A DNA stretch of 64,000 bases from Flavobacterium indicum GPTSA100-9 = DSM 17447 (lineage in GTDB: Bacteria; Bacteroidota; Bacteroidia; Flavobacteriales; Flavobacteriaceae), in the NCBI RefSeq assembly GCF_000455605.1, contig NC_017025.1:2480001-2544000 (forward strand), written 5' to 3'. Shown here piece by piece: positions 1 to 8,937 of this stretch. Under the pieces are notes generated by a model that worked only from the letters and a program-made list of their open reading frames with translations, made no database searches and had not been told where the DNA came from. How positions within the stretch are numbered: the stretch's first letter is position 1; every line of letters starts with the position of its first letter. The position numbers and the translations under genes are program-made.

Positions 1-1
1 A

Positions 2-472
2 GCAAAAACCTCAGCCAGACCCGGTAAAACGCAATTAATCAATCATTTTTTAATTAATAAAAATTGGTTTTTAGTAGATTTACCTGGATACGGTTATGCA
101 CGAGTTTCTAAATCGACCAAAGCTACCTTTCAAAAATTCATTACTGATTATTTTGAAACTAGAGCGCAATTGGTTTGTGCATTTGTTTTAATTGACAGCC
201 GTCTTGAACCTCAAAAAATAGACGTGGAGTTTATCAATTATTTAGGAGAAAGTGGGATTCCGTTTTGCATGATTTTTACAAAAGCAGATAAATTAGGCAA
301 AACTCAAGTGCAAAAAAATGTAGCGGCTTACAAAAAACATTTATTAGCGAATGATTGGGAAGAAATACCACAATATTTTGTAACCTCATCAGCAGATGGT
401 ACAGGAAGAGAAGAAATTTTAAAATATATTGGAGCTGTAAATGACGAGATCAACAGCGGAAGCCAATTTTAA
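2..472 (+). CDS. engB: Ribosome biogenesis GTPase YihA/EngB (5' truncated)
   Basis: Small TRAFAC GTPase needed for assembly of the 50S ribosomal subunit. The window opens inside the gene, so the N-terminus and the start of the P-loop are missing. Frame 2 is open from base 2 and gives 156 residues. Visible motifs are the end of G1 (ARPGKTQLINHF), G3 as DLPGYGYA, G4 as TKAD and G5 as SSA, in the order and spacing of the EngB family. The GYGYA after the G3 Pro-Gly is typical of EngB. An internal ATG at 170 is not the start, because G1 and G3 lie upstream of it in the same frame. The gene is followed at once by a hairpin terminator shared with the convergent gpmI. Confidence 0.95.
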   Translation, partial: AKTSARPGKTQLINHFLINKNWFLVDLPGYGYARVSKSTKATFQKFITDYFETRAQLVCAFVLIDSRLEPQKIDVEFINYLGESGIPFCMIFTKADKLGKTQVQKNVAAYKKHLLANDWEEIPQYFVTSSADGTGREEILKYIGAVNDEINSGSQF

Positions 473-474
473 AA

Positions 475-502
475 AAAGCCTATCTTTTGATAGGCTTTTT
501 TA
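475..502. terminator. Bidirectional intrinsic terminator between engB and gpmI
   Basis: A-rich arm, stem AAAGCCTATC / GATAGGCTTT with a TTTT loop at 485-488, then a T run. It is symmetric enough to end both engB (+) and gpmI (-), whose stops flank it. Confidence 0.85.
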
Positions 503-509
503 TTCTATA

Positions 510-2048
510 TTATAGCAAAGAATGTTGCGTCATTACCTTAGGTTGTTGAATACCCATTAAATCTAAAATAGTTGGTGCAATATCACCTAACACCCCATTA
601 TTAATTTTTAAATTAGCCTCATTACTCACCAATAGTACCGGCACTGGATTTGTTGTATGAGCAGTATTTGGCGAACCATCTGGATTAATCATTGTTTCAC
701 AATTTCCATGATCTGCAATTACTATAGTAACATAATCTTTTGCTAAAGCTGTTTGAATAATTTCTTTCACACAAACATCTACCGCTTCACATGCTTTTAT
801 TGCGGCATCCATTACACCCGTGTGACCAACCATATCGCCATTTGCAAAATTTAGACACACAAAATCAACTTCCCCTTTTTCAATTTCTGGCACTAAAGCC
901 TCTTTTAATTCAAAAGCACTCATTTCTGGCTTTAAATCATACGTTGCGACTTTGGGTGAATTTTTTAATATTCTAGTTTCGCCTTCAAATGGCTCTTCTC
1001 TTCCACCCGAAAAGAAAAATGTTACATGAGGGTATTTTTCGGTCTCTGCAATTCGAATTTGTTTTTTTCCAGCATTGGCAATTACTTCACCTAATGTTTC
1101 TGTAATATTATCTTTATCGTAAATAACGTGTACATTTTGATAGGTTTCATCATAATTAGTCATGGTTACATAATACAAATTCAATTTATGCATATTTTGT
1201 TCATGAAAATCTTGTTGCGACAGTGCTTCTGTTAATTCCCGACCTCTATCTGTTCTAAAATTAAAAAAGACCACCACATCTCCTTCATTTATTGTAGCAA
1301 TAGGTTTGTCTGTGGCATCAATTTTTACTAACGGTTTAATAAACTCATCCGTTATGTTTTCATCATAACTCGATTGAATACTAGCAATTAAATCATGAGT
1401 TGGCTCCCCTTTCCCATTAACGATAAGGTCATACGCCAGTTTTACACGTTCCCAACGTTTATCTCTATCCATTGCATAATAACGACCTATAACCGAAGCT
1501 ATTTTTGCAGGCTTATCTTCTAGATAGTGCTCTAAATCTGCTATGTATTTTTTACCCGATTTTGGATCTACGTCCCTTCCGTCAGTAAAGGCGTGGACAA
1601 ACATATTTGTTACTCCATTTTCCTGCGCTGCCTCAATTAAACCTCTTAAATGAGAAGTGTGAGAATGCACGCCACCATCTGATAACAATCCTAAAAAATG
1701 AATGGGTTTAGCATTAATTTTTGCATACTCAAAAGCATCTAACAAAGGTTTTTCTTGGCTCATAGTATGATTTTGAACTGCAAGGTTAATTTTAGCCAAA
1801 TCTTGGTATACAATTCTACCCGCACCCAAATTCATATGTCCTACTTCAGAATTACCCATTTGCCCTTCTGGTAAACCCACATGAAGTCCGTCTGTTCTTA
1901 ATTCAGCATTAGGATATTTTTCATATAACGAATCAATAAAAGGAGTGTTAGCATTATCTATTGCAGAAACTTTAGGATCAGGAGAATGTCCCCAACCATC
2001 TAAAATCATCAAAATAACTTTCTTATTCATTATTGTATTATTTGACAA
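510..2048 (-). CDS. gpmI: 2,3-bisphosphoglycerate-independent phosphoglycerate mutase
   Basis: Interconverts 3- and 2-phosphoglycerate in glycolysis and gluconeogenesis, with two metal ions and a phosphoserine intermediate, in the cytoplasm. The 512-residue length is normal for the family. LMILDGWG near residue 11 carries the first metal ligand (Asp17), and GQMGNSEVGHMNLGAGR near residue 62 holds the catalytic Ser67. The C-terminal alkaline-phosphatase-like block includes IADHGNCE and HTTNPVP. A second in-frame ATG seven codons in (2030, MNKKVIL) is an equally good start. The gene stands alone between a terminator and the DUF5916 gene. Confidence 0.96.
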   Translation of the reverse strand: MSNNTIMNKKVILMILDGWGHSPDPKVSAIDNANTPFIDSLYEKYPNAELRTDGLHVGLPEGQMGNSEVGHMNLGAGRIVYQDLAKINLAVQNHTMSQEKPLLDAFEYAKINAKPIHFLGLLSDGGVHSHTSHLRGLIEAAQENGVTNMFVHAFTDGRDVDPKSGKKYIADLEHYLEDKPAKIASVIGRYYAMDRDKRWERVKLAYDLIVNGKGEPTHDLIASIQSSYDENITDEFIKPLVKIDATDKPIATINEGDVVVFFNFRTDRGRELTEALSQQDFHEQNMHKLNLYYVTMTNYDETYQNVHVIYDKDNITETLGEVIANAGKKQIRIAETEKYPHVTFFFSGGREEPFEGETRILKNSPKVATYDLKPEMSAFELKEALVPEIEKGEVDFVCLNFANGDMVGHTGVMDAAIKACEAVDVCVKEIIQTALAKDYVTIVIADHGNCETMINPDGSPNTAHTTNPVPVLLVSNEANLKINNGVLGDIAPTILDLMGIQQPKVMTQHSLL

Positions 2049-2109
2049 CGAAAGTACTATTTTTTTTGATGCAATTAAGAAAATATTATTAACGAAAAGA
2101 TTTTAGGAG

Positions 2110-4542
2110 TTACGATTTACCTACCCAATGTTTTGCTTGATTATAATCAATAAAATAACGAACGCTAACTGAAAATGCATGATTCAACATATCCTGATTC
2201 ATTATACTTTTTACATTATTAGAAAAGTTTTTGACAATTGTTCTATTAAAATCTGCTGCATTATTTCGATACAAAATCGTCATTTGACTTCCCGGAGCAA
2301 ACCACCAACTATAAGACAAATCAAAATTCCAAAGATTTAAATTAGAATTCTTATTTTCGTTATACACATATTCTTCCACTTTTCCATTTTCAAGTAGTCG
2401 GTAAGTAGATTTGTTATCTGCGAAAGACCAATAATGACGTAGATTCAATTTAAAGTTCATTCTTGAATTAATGGAATATTTCCCTTCCATTCCATTCTCA
2501 ATTGTTTGTTTATCCCTTCTGGCGTATACAATTTCATCGCCATCTAAATCAATCCACCCTAATTCGTTTTTATCCACATTGTACGACAGATTGTAAATGA
2601 ACATCAATTTATTGCTAAATCGGTATCGAGGACTTATAGAAACACCCGAAAACCACCAACCTTTTTGCTCTGCAAAACCGTACCAAGGATTAATATCAAA
2701 AGCAAATTTATTGTTGTAATTTGTTGATATCCAACCAGAAGTATTGTAATATTTTGGATAAACCGTATAACGACCCTCTACCCTAGCGTCATAGTAATCG
2801 TACACATCAAACATTCTTGCAGTAACATTAAACCCTGCTGCATGATTTTTTTTATTAGTTACACTCATGTTAAAATTCAAACTTTGCTCTTGCAAATAAT
2901 TGGAATCATTATTGAATTGTGAATACCAATTTAAATTCATTCGAAACGAATTCATTTTTTGTGTAGGTTGAAGAATTCTGTAACTTATATTTCCACTTAA
3001 TGAATAATAATTCGTTTGAAAATTAACCCCCAAATCATTGTTATCAAAATCTTTTGAAACATAATTTCCGCCTATACTGTATCTTATTTTACCTGATGTT
3101 TCAGCCAGATACAATTCGCTTACAAAACCTTTTTTATTAGCTAAATCTCCAAATTCATTTACATAACTATACTTTAAAGCTCCATTTGCATTATAGGTGT
3201 TTTTTTTCGTATTTAAGTCAAAAGCCAAAGCAGAAACATTGGCATCACGAAATTCGCCATCACGAGTAACATTAGTATTTACTAATGAAATAGAAGAGTT
3301 TTGATTAAAACGTTGGTCTAATACGGTAATATTATAATTTGCAATTGGCTCAACAGTAACAGATCTAAATTCGTTAGTAAGCGAATTTTGAACCGTAACA
3401 TCCGTTTTTTCAGTTACAGCATTTAAAACGCCAACCCCTAATCCGCCTTTTGTCCTACCAGAAACTTTTAATGCATTCAATAGTTTTACACTAGATGGAT
3501 ATTCAGTTACTTCTTCATTTTCACTTAATTCTGGATATGTTGATGGAGCGCCACCAATTCTTCTTGAGTAAAACAATCCCGCTTTATTAAACAAATCAGT
3601 ACCTTCTGTAAAAAAAGGTCTGTTCTCGTTAAATACTTGTTCAAACGGACCTAGATTTAAAATTTTATTATCAAACTTTGTTTGTCCAAAATCCGGAATT
3701 AACACTGCATCCAAAGTAAACGCATCAGACAAACCATATTTCAAGTCCATTCCACCTTTTATAGTTCCTTGTGCTTTTTCATTAGGTAAACTATTTAAAT
3801 AATAAGAAGCATAAGGTATTAAAAACAAACGTGTTGGTGTTTCAATATTTTCTATTCCTTCTAATAAGCCTGCTTGTTGTGTAAAAGCACCAATTCTATT
3901 ATCTACTTTATTCCAAGTATATTTGTAACGCAATCTTCGTACTTCCCTAAAAAAGTTAATCCCCCACACTTGTTTATCTGCTTTTGAAAATCGGATAGCT
4001 GCATATGGAATTTTCATTTCAACTTGCCAACCATTATTCGTAATTCGAGCTTCACTCATCCAAATGGCATCCCAAGAATAATCTTCACCACCTTGAGTTG
4101 TTCTTACACAATCGGCTTGACCGTTGGCAGCATTAACAAAAAAACTATATTCTTGTTGACCATCATTAAAACCATTGATAAAAATTCCAAAAAAGTCGGA
4201 AGTTCCAAAATTATCTCGTTCTGTTATTTCCTTTAAAATTTTATCAGGATGTGAATCATATAAAGTTGCTGCCACATATAGAGCGTGATCGTCGTATAGA
4301 ATTTTCACTTCTGTTTTAAGAGAATCGGGTTCTGGCATACCATTATTGGGTTCAAAACCAAAAAATTGATTTGCAACGGGAACATTTACCCAAGCTTCTT
4401 CATCAAATTTTCCGTCTAATTTAATATCACTTTGCAAACGCTTGGCTTGAAGTTTCTTCTTTTCAATAACCACTTGAGCATCTTGACCAAAAGAACACAA
4501 GAATCCAGAAATAATAAAACATAAAGTATAAAAAGTTTTCAT
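2110..4542 (-). CDS. DUF5916 family outer-membrane protein with CBM9-like N-terminal domain
   Basis: An 810-residue exported protein with signal peptide MKTFYTLCFIISGFLCSFGQ. After it comes a CBM9-like beta-sandwich domain at about 35-230, with LDGKFDEEAWVNVPVANQF and later VEMKIPYAAIRF, typical of carbohydrate-binding module 9 proteins. The remaining ~570 residues are aromatic, alternating strands (SLSGNISYRI, FDLSYSWWFAPGSQMTILYR) ending in VSVRYFIDYNQ, which looks like an outer-membrane beta-barrel. DUF5916 proteins of this design are widespread in Bacteroidota and are sometimes labelled hydrolase. No catalytic residues can be named here and the substrate is unknown. It is transcribed alone on the minus strand. 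Confidence 0.85.
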   Translation of the reverse strand: MKTFYTLCFIISGFLCSFGQDAQVVIEKKKLQAKRLQSDIKLDGKFDEEAWVNVPVANQFFGFEPNNGMPEPDSLKTEVKILYDDHALYVAATLYDSHPDKILKEITERDNFGTSDFFGIFINGFNDGQQEYSFFVNAANGQADCVRTTQGGEDYSWDAIWMSEARITNNGWQVEMKIPYAAIRFSKADKQVWGINFFREVRRLRYKYTWNKVDNRIGAFTQQAGLLEGIENIETPTRLFLIPYASYYLNSLPNEKAQGTIKGGMDLKYGLSDAFTLDAVLIPDFGQTKFDNKILNLGPFEQVFNENRPFFTEGTDLFNKAGLFYSRRIGGAPSTYPELSENEEVTEYPSSVKLLNALKVSGRTKGGLGVGVLNAVTEKTDVTVQNSLTNEFRSVTVEPIANYNITVLDQRFNQNSSISLVNTNVTRDGEFRDANVSALAFDLNTKKNTYNANGALKYSYVNEFGDLANKKGFVSELYLAETSGKIRYSIGGNYVSKDFDNNDLGVNFQTNYYSLSGNISYRILQPTQKMNSFRMNLNWYSQFNNDSNYLQEQSLNFNMSVTNKKNHAAGFNVTARMFDVYDYYDARVEGRYTVYPKYYNTSGWISTNYNNKFAFDINPWYGFAEQKGWWFSGVSISPRYRFSNKLMFIYNLSYNVDKNELGWIDLDGDEIVYARRDKQTIENGMEGKYSINSRMNFKLNLRHYWSFADNKSTYRLLENGKVEEYVYNENKNSNLNLWNFDLSYSWWFAPGSQMTILYRNNAADFNRTIVKNFSNNVKSIMNQDMLNHAFSVSVRYFIDYNQAKHWVGKS

Positions 4543-4738
4543 TTTTTGATTGTTGATTGTGTTATTCGTAGCTATTACTCCTGTTTTGTTTCATTTTTTA
4601 ACAGTAGAACAAAAATATTAACTTTTTTTTAAGCATTTAGCAATCTGAACACCGATGAAAAAACTATAAAAAAATCGATGAAATGCATTTTTTTTCGTTA
4701 AAAAACATAAAAAAATTTTTTTTATTCAAATTAATATC

Positions 4739-4746
4739 TATATTTG
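4739..4746 (+). promoter_or_regulatory. Bacteroidota-type -7 promoter box for the L,D-transpeptidase gene
   Basis: TATATTTG matches TAnnTTTG exactly. It overlaps the TTG at 4744 that would otherwise be a longer start, which supports the ATG at 4783 instead. Confidence 0.6.
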
Positions 4747-4782
4747 GCAACAACAATAACACAATTAACAAATAGAATACCA

Positions 4783-5529
4783 ATGAGTTACAAATTTTTA
4801 CCACTTCTTTTTTTAGGCTTTTTAGCATTTAAACCAGCTGTAAAAGCAGTAAAAACGACGAATAATGTAAATGATTCTGTAAAAATTATAGAAAACAACA
4901 GACTATTAGCAGAAAATAAAGAAATTAACTTTGAGGTACTATCTAAAAATGTTTTTAATTCAATAAATAAAGGAGCATACTCATTACCATCATTAGAAAG
5001 TTTTACTAAAGCTTTTGAAGGTTATGAGCAATTAAAAAAATTAGGCAAAGTTAAAAATGAAGTGTTGACTATTATTGATTTTAGTTTATCTTCTACAAAA
5101 GAAAGAATGTGGGTTATTGACATGACCACTCAACGTGTAATATTACAATCATTAGTTTCACATGGAATGAATTCAGGAACTGAATATGCAAAATCTTTTT
5201 CTAACGAGAACAATTCTCATAAAAGCAGCTTAGGTTTTTATTTAACTGGAGAAACTTACAATGGAAAACACGGTCTTTCAATGAAATTAGATGGTCAAGA
5301 ATTTGGTGTAAATCACAATGCAAGAGAAAGAGCAGTTGTTGTACACGGTGCTGAATATGTAAACAAAAATTTAATCAAGACTCAAGGATATATAGGAAGA
5401 AGTCAGGGTTGTCCTGCAGTACCTACGCACTTGACCAAAAAACTTATTGATATTACAAAAAATAAATCGGTTTTATATATTCATCATCCATCAAGAATTT
5501 ACATGAACAAAAGTTCATTAACTTCTTAA
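4783..5529 (+). CDS. Murein L,D-transpeptidase catalytic domain family protein
   Basis: Predicted periplasmic enzyme acting on peptidoglycan cross-links. From the ATG at 4783 it has 248 residues, starting MSYKFLPLLFLGFLAFKPAV, a hydrophobic export signal. The catalytic part has the paired motifs VVVHGAEYV and GRSQGCPAVP: the His and the Cys-containing SxGCPAV expected in the YkuD_2-like family. The frame extends back to TTG at 4744, but that codon lies inside the promoter box. The 3' end overlaps the convergent YkuD gene by 12 bp. The specific bond cut or formed cannot be told from sequence. Confidence 0.85.
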   Translation: MSYKFLPLLFLGFLAFKPAVKAVKTTNNVNDSVKIIENNRLLAENKEINFEVLSKNVFNSINKGAYSLPSLESFTKAFEGYEQLKKLGKVKNEVLTIIDFSLSSTKERMWVIDMTTQRVILQSLVSHGMNSGTEYAKSFSNENNSHKSSLGFYLTGETYNGKHGLSMKLDGQEFGVNHNARERAVVVHGAEYVNKNLIKTQGYIGRSQGCPAVPTHLTKKLIDITKNKSVLYIHHPSRIYMNKSSLTS

Positions 5530-7113
5530 TTTAGCATAAACCCCAAGATCTAAATTATATATATCATCTCTAAACTGCAATCCGTTTGTATTTGTCCAAC
5601 ATGTCCAGTACAGTTGATGAATATAAATGGATTGTTTTACTTTTATCATATAAGTATCTTTTTTAGAAATAATTTTATCTATTTCTTTTCCATCTTTCCA
5701 TCGATCACCGTCTTGACTGGATAAAATTTGCTTTGCTAGTTCAACTGGATTTTCCACTCTAACACAACCCGAGCTTAATGCTCTATAATTGTACGCAAAC
5801 ATTTCTCTGTGATTTGTATCGTGTAAATACACCAAATGGCTGTTTGGGAAATTAAACTTAACTAAACCAAGTGAATTATTGTAACCAGGATCTTGTACAT
5901 ACCTATAGTTATTTGGTTTGTTTGGATTCCAGCTTTGCGGTGAGACTAATTGATTTTTTGAATTATAAATTTTTATTCTACTTCTTGAAAAATAACCTCT
6001 ATTTTTTGCAGCATCCACCGCTAAATCTTCTTTAATAATGGTTGGAGGAACCGTCCATGTTGGATTTATAACAAAATTTGACAATTTTGAAGACAATACA
6101 GGAGTCATTCGCTTAGGTCTTCCAACTACAACTTTTCTTTCTGCAACGGTATCATTATCTATTACATAATGCAACTTAAATTCCGGTAAATTTACAATAA
6201 TGTACTGTTTCCCTAAATCTTTTGGATACCATCTCCACCGTTCCAAATTGGCTAAAATTTGTTGTTTTCTTGTTTCTTTTGTAAAATTTAAAGCTTTGAT
6301 TGTTCCTGCCCCAATAACTCCATCAGCTAATAATCCGTGTCTCGATTGAAAACGTTTAACTGCTTTAAAAGTAATGGTATCATATACTCCCGTAAGAACT
6401 GAATCTTTTCTTTTATAATCGTTCCAAAAAATCAATCGTTCCTTTATTTTTTTAACCACAGAAGTTGTATCATTCAATACGATTTTTTTACTAAATCGGA
6501 TAGAATCAAACTTTGAATTTGGATATTTTTCAATATCAATTAAAGCTTGTCGAAGCATTTTATATTGCCAATGCTTTGGAAGCAATCCTTTGAGTGTGGT
6601 TGCTACTTTTTTACTAGGAATTGCTTCCACTAATAAATTTGAAACGGCTAATTTTTTTTCAAACAAATCCCAATTTGGTGCTACTTCCTTAGGATTTACC
6701 TTTCCTTTATAAAAATGTGTTGCAAGTTTTTCAAAAGTTTCCGTTAGTAATACATCATAGGCCAACAATTCCTCTTTTTCTAATAAATCTCTTTTGATTT
6801 CAATATTATATATTTTTGTCAAATTATAATCATCAGGGTTTAAACCTTCAGATTTACAATTCTCTATTTGCGCAATTAAGTCTTCTCTATTTTCGCGATC
6901 ATACCAAATTTCATAATTTTTAAATTTACGATAATAAGCCTGAACACTGTCGGATTGACTTTCAAGTAAATCTTGAGGCATAACATGTATTGTGACATTC
7001 CTAACCGTATCTACAATATCATGTTGCGCAAAAAGAACCTCTTTGTTTTCCTCTTTTTTACAAGAAAAAAATCCTAATACGATTAACAAAATAATTGAAA
7101 TGGTGTGCTTCAT
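5518..7113 (-). CDS. L,D-transpeptidase (YcbB-like) with peptidoglycan-binding domain, lipoprotein
   Basis: A 531-residue predicted lipoprotein: the signal ends LGFFSCKK, with the lipidated Cys at about residue 18. A scaffold region (~40-220) is followed by a peptidoglycan-binding-1 type repeat at about 240-280 (FKAVKRFQSRHGLLADGVIG). The YkuD catalytic domain covers about 300-480, with His431 in YLHDTNHREMF and the nucleophile Cys450 in SSGCVRVENP. The architecture matches the YcbB/LdtD group that forms 3-3 cross-links in the periplasm. Its tail overlaps the other transpeptidase gene by 12 bp on the opposite strand. Confidence 0.92.
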   Translation of the reverse strand: MKHTISIILLIVLGFFSCKKEENKEVLFAQHDIVDTVRNVTIHVMPQDLLESQSDSVQAYYRKFKNYEIWYDRENREDLIAQIENCKSEGLNPDDYNLTKIYNIEIKRDLLEKEELLAYDVLLTETFEKLATHFYKGKVNPKEVAPNWDLFEKKLAVSNLLVEAIPSKKVATTLKGLLPKHWQYKMLRQALIDIEKYPNSKFDSIRFSKKIVLNDTTSVVKKIKERLIFWNDYKRKDSVLTGVYDTITFKAVKRFQSRHGLLADGVIGAGTIKALNFTKETRKQQILANLERWRWYPKDLGKQYIIVNLPEFKLHYVIDNDTVAERKVVVGRPKRMTPVLSSKLSNFVINPTWTVPPTIIKEDLAVDAAKNRGYFSRSRIKIYNSKNQLVSPQSWNPNKPNNYRYVQDPGYNNSLGLVKFNFPNSHLVYLHDTNHREMFAYNYRALSSGCVRVENPVELAKQILSSQDGDRWKDGKEIDKIISKKDTYMIKVKQSIYIHQLYWTCWTNTNGLQFRDDIYNLDLGVYAKLRS

Positions 7114-7216
7114 AAGTAGTGCAAATGTATTACAATTTTTTTCTTGTTAAAATTATTGTCTTTTAATTTTCATAACATTCTGTTTACTAAAATAGTAAAG
7201 TATAAATATATGAAAA

Positions 7217-7762
7217 TTATAATTTAAATCCATAAGCTAAACGAAGTGAAACAATTCCTAAACCATTTTCAACTACATTATTTCGAATAATAGGAAAATC
7301 ATTAAAATTTTCGTACTTAAGACTAATATCAATTTTATTTGTTGCATAACCTATACTTGGACTCCATAAAAATGAAGTTTTATCATAATTGTTAGTTACT
7401 GCAAAAGCGGCACCAGCTTCACCCATCAAATAAAATTTATCTTTTAAAACAAAAGCCTTAAAACCTAATTTTGCAGGAATATAACCTAAGTCATTAGCTC
7501 CACCTTCTACAAATAAATTAGTAAAACCAGTGGTTAGAGTTAAGGATGTTTTTTTAGTAAAATCATACTGAATTCTTGCATCAGCACCCAAACTCATTTC
7601 ATACGGATTTTGAAGTGGTGCTCCGGCATTTAGTCCAAAACCTAGACGAAATCCTTGGTCGTAATTTTCAACAGGTTGCTGTTCTTGCGCAATTACAAAA
7701 TTAACTTGAAACAAAAAGGCACTTAGAACGATAAGTCCTTTTAAAACGATTCTTTTTTTCAT
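7217..7762 (-). CDS. Predicted outer-membrane beta-barrel protein (181 aa)
   Basis: Signal peptide MKKRIVLKGLIVLSAFLFQVNFVIAQ, then alternating amphipathic strands (SLTLTTGFTNLF, IDISLKYENFNDF) ending in a strand with the C-terminal aromatic pattern SLRLAYGFKL. This fits a small eight-stranded OmpA/PorT-like barrel. No specific function is recognised. Its ATG overlaps the stop of the preceding gene by 4 bp, so it is the last gene of the six-gene envelope operon 9579-7217. Confidence 0.7.
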   Translation of the reverse strand: MKKRIVLKGLIVLSAFLFQVNFVIAQEQQPVENYDQGFRLGFGLNAGAPLQNPYEMSLGADARIQYDFTKKTSLTLTTGFTNLFVEGGANDLGYIPAKLGFKAFVLKDKFYLMGEAGAAFAVTNNYDKTSFLWSPSIGYATNKIDISLKYENFNDFPIIRNNVVENGLGIVSLRLAYGFKL

Positions 7763-8097
7763 GGCGTATGTTTATTTAAAATTTTGTTGACTAATTGATT
7801 TACTAGTAATTCAGCTCCATATCCTAAAGCATTTTTATAGACACTTTTAGAATTTCCTGAAATAATTTTCTGCGTTAAAATCCCAATAATTGAAGGCAAA
7901 AGATTCTTGAATTGCAATGGTTCTTTTATGCTTGTTGAAATCCAGCTTGAAAAGGAATTTTTTAAAATAGTTGAAGGATAAATTTCTTCTTTAAACTGAT
8001 TAATTTCAGATTTTAATTCCTGATAATCAACAGCATTTTTACTTTTAATCAACTCAATTGCGAAATTTAATTGGTCAATGGGTTGCTCCGTTTTCAT
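7759..8097 (-). CDS. Hypothetical protein (112 aa) in envelope-stress-like operon
   Basis: Not recognised. The 112-residue product has no signal peptide and is mostly helical, with a hydrophobic stretch FKNLLPSIIGILTQKII and a second patch ALGYGAELLVNQLVNKIL near the C-terminus. This could be a membrane-associated helical hairpin. It overlaps both neighbours by 4 bp (ATGA-type junctions), so translational coupling with the holin-like gene and the barrel gene is likely. Confidence 0.65.
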   Translation of the reverse strand: MKTEQPIDQLNFAIELIKSKNAVDYQELKSEINQFKEEIYPSTILKNSFSSWISTSIKEPLQFKNLLPSIIGILTQKIISGNSKSVYKNALGYGAELLVNQLVNKILNKHTP

Positions 8098-8480
8098 GAT
8101 TTATTATTTTGATTTTGTTTAATTATAGCATTTAATTCTGAATGGCTTACAAATTGATTAATGATCCAATTTTTAAAATATTTATTCATTATGGTTTTCT
8201 TAAATACTAATAATAAAATGGCTAAAACAAAGTAAAAAGAGGCTACCAAACAAAATCCCAAGGCCAAATCATTTAATTTTTGACCAACCCAAAGACTAAC
8301 TCCAAAATTAATTAATACGAAAAAAAAACACACTACCACAACCAAAATAAAACCAAAACCCAAAGCAGCAAAGAGTTCTGACGATTTTTTTACAGTCTGT
8401 AAGCAAACCAACTTTAAACTAGACTTTGCATAGTTTTCCGCTTTTTGATAAAGTTCGTTAGTTGTTGTTTTCTCTTCCAT
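8094..8480 (-). CDS. Phage holin family / DUF1469-like two-TM membrane protein
   Basis: A 128-residue inner-membrane protein with a short charged N-terminus and two strong transmembrane segments, at about 38-62 (GFGFILVVVVCFFFVLINFGV) and 70-95 (LALGFCLVASFYFVLAILLLVF), ending in a polar C-terminal tail. This is the pattern of the 'putative phage holin / Holin-X' family, which in Bacteroidota is usually a chromosomal companion of YtxH genes and not a lysis gene. No phage genes lie nearby. Coupled by a 4-bp overlap to the next gene. Confidence 0.75.
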   Translation of the reverse strand: MEEKTTTNELYQKAENYAKSSLKLVCLQTVKKSSELFAALGFGFILVVVVCFFFVLINFGVSLWVGQKLNDLALGFCLVASFYFVLAILLLVFKKTIMNKYFKNWIINQFVSHSELNAIIKQNQNNKS

Positions 8481-8490
8481 ATTATTTATT

Positions 8491-8760
8491 TTAAATACCT
8501 AAAACTTTATTTTCTAAGTCATTTCTTTTTGCTTCATTCGAAACTACCTCATCAACTTTTGAAGCAACTTCCTCTGATTTATTGTCTAACTTATTCAAAA
8601 TTGCTGTCAATTGAGCCTTAAAATTATCTGTTACATCATTACCTTTATCTACAATTTTTTTTCTAGTGTTACTTCCCTTGTCTGGCGCAAAAAGCACTCC
8701 TAATACTGCTCCTACAGCTATTCCGCCGAGAACTCCAATAACTAAATCTTTTGTTTTCAT
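8491..8760 (-). CDS. YtxH domain-containing protein
   Basis: An 89-residue protein starting at the ATG at 8760. It has a Gly-rich transmembrane segment VIGVLGGIAVGAVLGVLFAP followed by DKGSNTRKKI, the hallmark of YtxH. A charged helical tail (residues ~35-85), probably coiled coil, follows. The frame is open back to 8883, but that extension is the antisense-frame shadow of the small membrane gene at 8775-8927 and is not used. YtxH proteins are linked to general stress responses in other bacteria. The role here is inferred from the family and the neighbours. Confidence 0.85.
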   Translation of the reverse strand: MKTKDLVIGVLGGIAVGAVLGVLFAPDKGSNTRKKIVDKGNDVTDNFKAQLTAILNKLDNKSEEVASKVDEVVSNEAKRNDLENKVLGI

Positions 8761-8774
8761 ATTATAATAATTTT

Positions 8775-8927
8775 TTAAATTTTCTTCCCTTTTATTACTC
8801 TTAACACTATAGCAATCACGGCAAGTACCAATAAAACATGTATTAAAGCTGTGGTACTGTACACAAAAAATCCGATAGCCCATAAAATAACTAATACTAT
8901 TGCGGCTATGTATAATAAATCTTCCAT
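8775..8927 (-). CDS. Small membrane protein, lmo0937-like (50 aa)
   Basis: A short gene starting at ATG 8927 and stopping at 8775: MEDLLYIAAIVLVILWAIGF begins a 50-residue product made almost wholly of two transmembrane helices (about 4-22 and 29-44), ending in VLRVIKGKKI. The N-terminal ME(D)LLY followed by a helix and ending in a basic tail fits the lmo0937 family of tiny membrane proteins, often found with YtxH genes. It sits 10 bp after the porin-like gene and 14 bp before YtxH, in the same operon. Confidence 0.8.
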   Translation of the reverse strand: MEDLLYIAAIVLVILWAIGFFVYSTTALIHVLLVLAVIAIVLRVIKGKKI

Positions 8928-8937
8928 AGCTAACTTT

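Noticed and set aside
4744..4782. Longer TTG start for the first L,D-transpeptidase
   Set aside because: It lies within the TATATTTG promoter box and would place 13 polar residues before the signal peptide.
8094..8480. Prophage remnant suggested by the holin-like gene
   Set aside because: No phage structural, integrase or lysis genes nearby; YtxH and small membrane partners point to a chromosomal envelope operon.
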